The notes under the pieces: model-generated
Told to the model about the DNA's origin: nothing
Databases searched by the model: none
What the model saw: the letters and a program-made list of their open reading frames with translations, nothing else
Position numbers and translations under genes: made by a program
In this document: positions 12,896 to 16,218 of the stretch, piece after piece
Numbering within the stretch: the stretch's first letter is position 1
Layout of the letters: each line of letters begins with the position of its first letter
Assembly (NCBI GenBank): GCA_945787595.1
Contig: CALZJV010000466.1
Span: forward strand, 1-16,218
Direction of reading: 5' to 3'
From: an uncultured Desulfobacterales bacterium
GTDB lineage: Bacteria; Desulfobacterota; Desulfobacteria; Desulfobacterales; JAFDCJ01
DNA: 16,218 bases

Positions 12896-13342
12896 TTACA
12901 ACCGTTTGCACTTATAATCGCCGATAGAAGCATCTAAGATATCGCGCTCAAGCTGCATATTCGGCTTCCACCAGACAGCATGATCGCGTTGTTTTTTAGC
13001 GAATTCTTGCTGTGCATTTATTATATTGTCTTGTTTTTCTTTCATAGAAATTTCAGGAATTCCAGCCTTAGCCACTAAGTTTCCGTCCTTCAAAAATCTA
13101 TCATAATCGAGAATACCTTTTTCATTGAAATGCAGATAGTAATAAATTGCGCGTAGAACTACTACTGGCTTTCGATTCTCAATCATCACTGCAATTTCTG
13201 CAGCGCGTATACGCTTTCCAGCAAATCTTTCGGTCTTTTCTTCATATGAGCCTTTTAGCATGCGTTCAAATTTAGCAATTGGTACTTTAAGAATCTCATC
13301 CTCATCTGTGATAAAAAAAATTCTCATTGACGCTGAACTCAT
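12896..13342 (-). CDS. Uncharacterised 148-residue protein
   Basis: I do not recognise this protein. It begins MSSASMRIFFITDEDEILKV and is rich in charged residues, with no signal peptide or membrane segment. A compact N-terminal half includes AAEIAVMIENRKPVVVLRAIYYYLHF. The C-terminal part is helical and polar (MKEKQDNIINAQQEFAKKQRD). GAGG precedes the ATG at eight bases' distance, and a second ATG at codon 6 is possible. The coding sequence is intact and is followed 89 bp later by the EEP-fold gene on the same strand, so the two may be cotranscribed. Confidence 0.7.
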   Translation of the reverse strand: MSSASMRIFFITDEDEILKVPIAKFERMLKGSYEEKTERFAGKRIRAAEIAVMIENRKPVVVLRAIYYYLHFNEKGILDYDRFLKDGNLVAKAGIPEISMKEKQDNIINAQQEFAKKQRDHAVWWKPNMQLERDILDASIGDYKCKRL

Positions 13343-13625
13343 ATAGTAACCTCATTCGGTGTTTGAGTAGTGCGAAAAAAGTCGTAATATCAACAATGAA
13401 AAATTATTTATAAAAATAAATGCGCTATTAATACAATTACATACATAACATCCGGTAAAATATTGAAACCGGAAAGATGTGACTTTTTCTCGATATCCCA
13501 ATATGCGAGAATTTTTTCGCAATATTCACTTTATTCAGGTGATATTGAGAAAAATGGCTCAATATTAACAAAATAATGACCTACTATAATCAATTAACTA
13601 ACTTAAAATCAAGGAGATATTATAT

Positions 13626-13643
13626 CGTAACCTTTGGGTTACG
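13626..13643. repeat. Tight hairpin, 7-bp stem
   Basis: CGTAACC (13626-13632) and GGTTACG (13637-13643) pair perfectly around TTTG. No T-run follows in either direction, so it is not a standard terminator. It directly follows the orphan Shine-Dalgarno-like sequence at 13611-13616. Confidence 0.6.
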
Positions 13644-13731
13644 TTGGTCAATGTCAATTATGGGCCGGAGGTTGCTTTATCGGTGATGATATTTTTTAAG
13701 CTTTTTAAACTTGCTTATGTCATATAATTAC

Positions 13732-13744
13732 TTGACACTGTCAA
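13732..13744 (+). promoter_or_regulatory. MarR-type operator overlapping a -35 box
   Basis: TTGACA and TGTCAA form a perfect inverted repeat around one central C, 57 bp before the MarR-GNAT gene. The left arm is also a perfect -35 hexamer; the -10 at 17 bp is only weak (TAATTT, 13755-13760). MarR proteins usually autorepress by binding such short palindromes over the promoter. Confidence 0.6.
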
Positions 13745-13800
13745 ATACATAAAGTAATTTATGGCCAAATTAAAACGGCACTTTATCCGGCAAGATTATT

Positions 13801-14658
13801 ATGGCTGAAAAAAACCTTCATGAGGGTGTCGCCCAATTTCGCAGGTTCAACCGGTTTTATACCAAACAAATCGGACTTCTCAATAAGGGGCTATTAAAGA
13901 CCCGCTTCCCTTTAATCCAGGCTCGGGTTCTTTATGAGCTGGCCCAACAAGATCAGACTACCGCCAGCACACTGGTCGGCAAGCTCGACATCGATCCCGG
14001 GTATCTCAGTCGCATCCTGAGCGCTTTCGAAAAAAAGGGCCTGCTTCGCAAAGTCCGGTCACCGTCCGACTCTCGTCTGCGGATTCTGAAGCTCACCGCC
14101 GAGGGTAAAAAATCTTTTGCAGTGCTGAACCAACGATCTATCAAAGAAGCGCAAGAACTCCTGCTGGGGCTGGCAGGGGAGGATCGTCACCGGCTTCTGC
14201 ATGCCATGCAGACCATCGAAAATATCCTGGGCACCGAGACCAAACCACCGACACCCTATCTGCTGAGACCCCATCGGGCTCTGGTCGCAGAGATCCTGGC
14301 AGAATTCATTCGCAAGCATGATCCGAAGCGCGAATGCCTCTGGATCGCTGAGCAGGGGGGAGAACGGATCGGGTCGGTTATGATTGTGGACGCCGGCGAT
14401 CAGGTCGCCCAATTGCGTCTGCTTCTGGTTGAGCCCAAGGCCAGGGGACAAAGTGTCGGCACGCGGCTGATCGATGAGTGCATCAACTTTTCAAAGCGCA
14501 ACCGCTACCAAAAAATCAAGTTATGGACCCAAGGCAACTTGCTGGAAGCGCGCCATTTATATGCGAAAGCAGGTTTCGAAATGGTTTCGGAATCAGCGCA
14601 CAAAAGCTTCGGCCAAGATTTGATTGCCGAGTTCTGGGAATTGCCGCTGGGCGGCTGA
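13801..14658 (+). CDS. MarR-GNAT fusion: transcriptional regulator with acetyltransferase domain, apparently shortened
   Basis: Residues 1-145 of 285 are a MarR winged-helix domain (LDIDPGYLSRILSAFEKKGL as recognition region, then SRLRILKLTAEGKK as the wing). Residues about 153-285 are a GNAT acetyltransferase domain (LWIAEQGGERIGSV, then QLRLLLVEPKARGQSVGTRL, then ARHLYAKAGFEMV). The family normally has about 305-315 residues. Here LLRPHR (154-159) runs straight into ALVAEILAEF, where relatives as I remember them have about 25 residues (a GDMGW and YGW-containing segment). This suggests an in-frame deletion at about 14277 that removes the first strand and helix of the GNAT fold. The acetyl-CoA loop reads RGQSVG, where RGxGxG/A is usual. 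DNA binding is probably intact, catalysis doubtful. A short reading frame (13761-13808) overlaps the start, and no Shine-Dalgarno is visible. Confidence 0.9.
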   Translation: MAEKNLHEGVAQFRRFNRFYTKQIGLLNKGLLKTRFPLIQARVLYELAQQDQTTASTLVGKLDIDPGYLSRILSAFEKKGLLRKVRSPSDSRLRILKLTAEGKKSFAVLNQRSIKEAQELLLGLAGEDRHRLLHAMQTIENILGTETKPPTPYLLRPHRALVAEILAEFIRKHDPKRECLWIAEQGGERIGSVMIVDAGDQVAQLRLLLVEPKARGQSVGTRLIDECINFSKRNRYQKIKLWTQGNLLEARHLYAKAGFEMVSESAHKSFGQDLIAEFWELPLGG

Positions 14659-14702
14659 ACGACTTTGGACTCATTGAATAATTCCGAGGTTGAACAGTTC
14701 AG

Positions 14703-14781
14703 CCTTCGACGAGCCCTTCGGTCGTGAGCACAGAGTCGAACGACTCCCCGCGACATGCTCGGGGCCTGAGCCTGTCGAAGG
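14703..14781. repeat. REP-like palindromic repeat cluster
   Basis: CCTTCGAC (14703-14710) pairs with GTCGAAGG (14774-14781) as the outer stem. Inside are a hairpin GAGTCG-AA-CGACTC (14733-14746) and a stem CCCCG/CGGGG (14746-14750 with 14760-14764). The GAGCCTGTCGAAGG motif is of the kind found as extragenic palindromes in many proteobacteria. It lies 45 bp after the MarR-GNAT stop and may stabilise or end that transcript. The rest of the spacer to 14925 holds only low-complexity DNA, including a CGCAAAG direct repeat near 14875-14888. Confidence 0.7.
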
Positions 14782-14793
14782 CAGCCGAGTCGG

Positions 14794-14814
14794 GTTCAAC
14801 GTTCAGGGTTGAAA
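14794..14814. repeat. Short heptamer repeat (GTTCAAC, GTTCAGG, GTTGAAA)
   Basis: Three 7-nt units, nearly the same as those at 2896-2916 and in reverse-complement relation to the TGAACCC array at 3623-3694. GTTGAAC and GTTCAGC also occur nearby (about 14689-14703). Confidence 0.5.
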
Positions 14815-14925
14815 AAACCCAAGCTGCGCGGTTAAATAAGTCTTTGGATTTTCAATGAGATTTATTTATTCACCGCAAAGAACGCAAAGGTTTAATTATT
14901 TTCAGAAAAAGAGCTCTTTTATTCT

Positions 14926-15840
14926 TTGCCGTCCTTCCTGTCCACCGGTATTTTTGAAGGGGTACTTTTGGCCGTATTTCGATTAAAATCGGGAGGGCTC
15001 CTCTGGGTATGCCTGGCGCCTTTGTTCTATAGCGCGATGAGTGTATCCGCCAAATTAGCCGGAGCCCACCTGAGCGTCTGGCAGATAAGTGTCGGCCGGT
15101 TTGGTCTCGGTCTATTGGTGATCCCGGTCATCGTCAGGGCGCTCGGTCTGAGCCTCTGGGGCCAACAGCGCCTTCTCCTGGCCGTCAGAGGCCTGTGCGG
15201 ATCGGTCGCCTTCCTGTTTTTAGTGGCGGCCTTCCAGAGAATTCCGCTCTCAATAGCGATGGTCCTCTTCTACCTCTACCCGGCCTTCACCGCTATCTTG
15301 TCGCCCTGGGTCACAGGAGAACCCGCCGTAAAAACCGCCTGGCCGTTTATTGGCGGCGCTTTCATCGGCACCAGCCTGATCCTGTGGCCGTTTGAAGCAT
15401 CCTTGGCACTCAATCTGGGGCATCTGTTTGGCATAATTTCATCGCTGCTGTGCGCCTTTACCCTTCTTTTGGTCCGGCGATTGGGCCGGCAGAACAATAT
15501 CTACACTCTGTTTTTCTACCTTTGCCTCACAGGAACGCTTGCCGGTCTGGGGCCGCTATTAATGCAAGGGGTTCCGATCCTGCCCGCAAGCACTGCCGCA
15601 TGGATCGGCGTTGCGGCGGTGGCTGTTTTTTCAATAGGTGCACAACTTTCCATTAACCAGGCCCTGGTGCGCATGCCGGCGCCGAAGGTGAGCGTTATGA
15701 TGACCGTCGAAGTGCCCCTGGTTGCCTGCTTTGGGGTGCTTTATCTGGGTGAACCGCTCAGCTGGAACTTTATCGCCGGTACCCTGTTGATTTTCGGCAG
15801 TGGAACCGGTCTTAACCTGATGCCGGTAAGATCAAAATAA
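14926..15840 (+). CDS. EamA/DMT-superfamily permease
   Basis: This is a hydrophobic protein of up to 304 residues with about ten transmembrane helices in two EamA repeats. The first repeat holds LAPLFYSAMSVSAKLAG, SVGRFGLGLLVIPVIV and FYLYPAFTAILSPWV; the second holds IISSLLCAFTLLLVRRLG and the closing EVPLVACFGVLYLGEPLSWNFIAGTLLI, the typical last-two-helix pattern. DMT permeases export or exchange small metabolites; the substrate is unknown. The start is uncertain: TTG 14926 gives 304 residues, while TTG 14968, preceded by GAAGGGG at five bases, gives 290 and leaves the first helix intact. The stop TAA runs into AAGGAG, the ribosome-binding site of the next gene, so the two form an operon. 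Confidence 0.88.
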   Translation: MPSFLSTGIFEGVLLAVFRLKSGGLLWVCLAPLFYSAMSVSAKLAGAHLSVWQISVGRFGLGLLVIPVIVRALGLSLWGQQRLLLAVRGLCGSVAFLFLVAAFQRIPLSIAMVLFYLYPAFTAILSPWVTGEPAVKTAWPFIGGAFIGTSLILWPFEASLALNLGHLFGIISSLLCAFTLLLVRRLGRQNNIYTLFFYLCLTGTLAGLGPLLMQGVPILPASTAAWIGVAAVAVFSIGAQLSINQALVRMPAPKVSVMMTVEVPLVACFGVLYLGEPLSWNFIAGTLLIFGSGTGLNLMPVRSK

Positions 15841-15854
15841 GGAGATCAAAAATA

Positions 15855-16218
15855 ATGAGCCTGTCGGATACAATAGATGCCTCTGACCTCATCGATCGAA
15901 AATCTTACATCCTCGGCATGATCACAGCTTTTGCCGAATGCGTTACCAATGAGTGTAAAAAAATCGCACTGTCACCGCCTTTTTATCCTGAAGACTATGA
16001 TAACGTAGTTTCCGGGGCAGAGAAGATCGCAGACGATCAGGGTATTTTACTATGGTATGAAGAAAATCCGGATATCCCTGAAAGCCGCCGACTGAACTGG
16101 TTTGTATTATATAAATTTTCCGATATGCTGGATGAATACCGCAAATTAAGAAATCAGGGATATAATCCCGCCTGGCACTTCTCCAAGTTTTCCGATTTGC
16201 TCAGCTATGGAACAGCCT
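15855..16218 (+). CDS. Uncharacterised protein, N-terminal 121 residues (runs off right edge)
   Basis: The frame opens at ATG 15855, nine bases after AAGGAG, 14 bp beyond the permease stop, and stays open to the window end. The visible part begins MSLSDTIDASDLIDRKSYIL and contains GMITAFAECVTNECKKIALS, FYPEDYDN and GILLWYEENPDIPE. It is soluble, acidic and mostly helical, with no signal peptide and no motif I recognise. Codon choice and coupling to the permease support a real gene. No function is proposed. Confidence 0.8.
   Translation, partial: MSLSDTIDASDLIDRKSYILGMITAFAECVTNECKKIALSPPFYPEDYDNVVSGAEKIADDQGILLWYEENPDIPESRRLNWFVLYKFSDMLDEYRKLRNQGYNPAWHFSKFSDLLSYGTA

Larger units (their letters stand above)
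13343..13800. other. AT-rich 458-bp spacer with repeated CAATATT motifs and an orphan ribosome-binding site
   Basis: No gene was found. It contains at least four CAATATT/AATATTG-like copies in both orientations between 13458 and 13566. It also holds an inverted repeat ACATCCGGT (13448-13456) facing ACCGGA-AA-GATGT (13468-13480), a TATAAT (13585-13590), and AAGGAGATAT (13611-13620) with no usable start codon after it. A tight hairpin (13626-13643) and the MarR-type operator (13732-13744) complete it. Confidence 0.6.

Noticed and set aside
13441..13480. Fourth attC site (AAC ... inverted repeat)
   Set aside because: The stem is short, the right end lacks a GTT core box, and no cassette-like unit ends there.

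Overview
The window looks like chromosomal DNA of an anaerobic deltaproteobacterium, most likely Desulfobacterota of the Desulfobacterales type. This is inferred from a tungsten/molybdenum aldehyde:ferredoxin oxidoreductase (AOR) operon, a five-component Liv-type ABC transporter with a fused LivM-LivG subunit, a MarR-GNAT fusion regulator, and intergenic spaces filled with short tandem repeats. No ribosomal or other phylogenetic marker is present, so the assignment rests on gene content only.

Left part (1-9680). The far left edge holds the first 23 codons of a possible Lrp/AsnC-type regulator on the minus strand, preceded by a perfect 26-bp palindrome. Next comes a tightly coupled minus-strand operon (2858 down to 226): a small TIGR04076-type protein, a four-cluster ferredoxin-like subunit and an AOR-family enzyme. 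It is joined by an ATGA overlap and a TAA-ATG abutment. An 845-bp divergent spacer holds a MITE-like inverted repeat, promoters and a heptamer array. Rightward from it run a GntR/FCD regulator, a periplasmic binding protein (LivK type), LivH, a LivM-LivG fusion and LivF. The layout suggests a regulated uptake system for an organic acid or amino acid beside an oxidoreductase that may act on the same substrate or a derivative. The substrate cannot be read from sequence.

Middle part (9773-11470). This is the most interesting segment: three sites with the architecture of integron attC sites (terminal AAC/GTT core boxes, long imperfect stems, extra unpaired bases confined to one arm) bracket two toxin-antitoxin modules, VapBC (plus) and Phd/ParE (minus), each with its own promoter. 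The outer core box preceding vapBC is the exact reverse complement of the box beginning the attC that follows vapBC, as expected of a true circularisable cassette. No integrase is visible, so this is a CALIN-like array (cluster of attC sites lacking an integrase). A reverse-oriented remnant of a zinc-type alcohol dehydrogenase/quinone reductase begins exactly at the last crossover point.

Right part (11471-16218). It holds a membrane-anchored endonuclease/exonuclease/phosphatase-fold protein and an unrecognised 148-residue protein (both minus), a long AT-rich spacer, the MarR-GNAT regulator, a REP-like spacer, an EamA/DMT permease, and the start of an unrecognised gene that runs off the edge.

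Two patterns cross the window. First, at least seven intergenic loci carry arrays with a strict 7-nt period but several different unit sequences. Second, several proteins show recent-looking indels or motif loss: a perfect 24-bp in-frame duplication in the TIGR04076 gene, apparent in-frame deletions in the LivK-type protein and the GNAT domain, a degenerate ABC signature in LivG, and the collapsed dehydrogenase.
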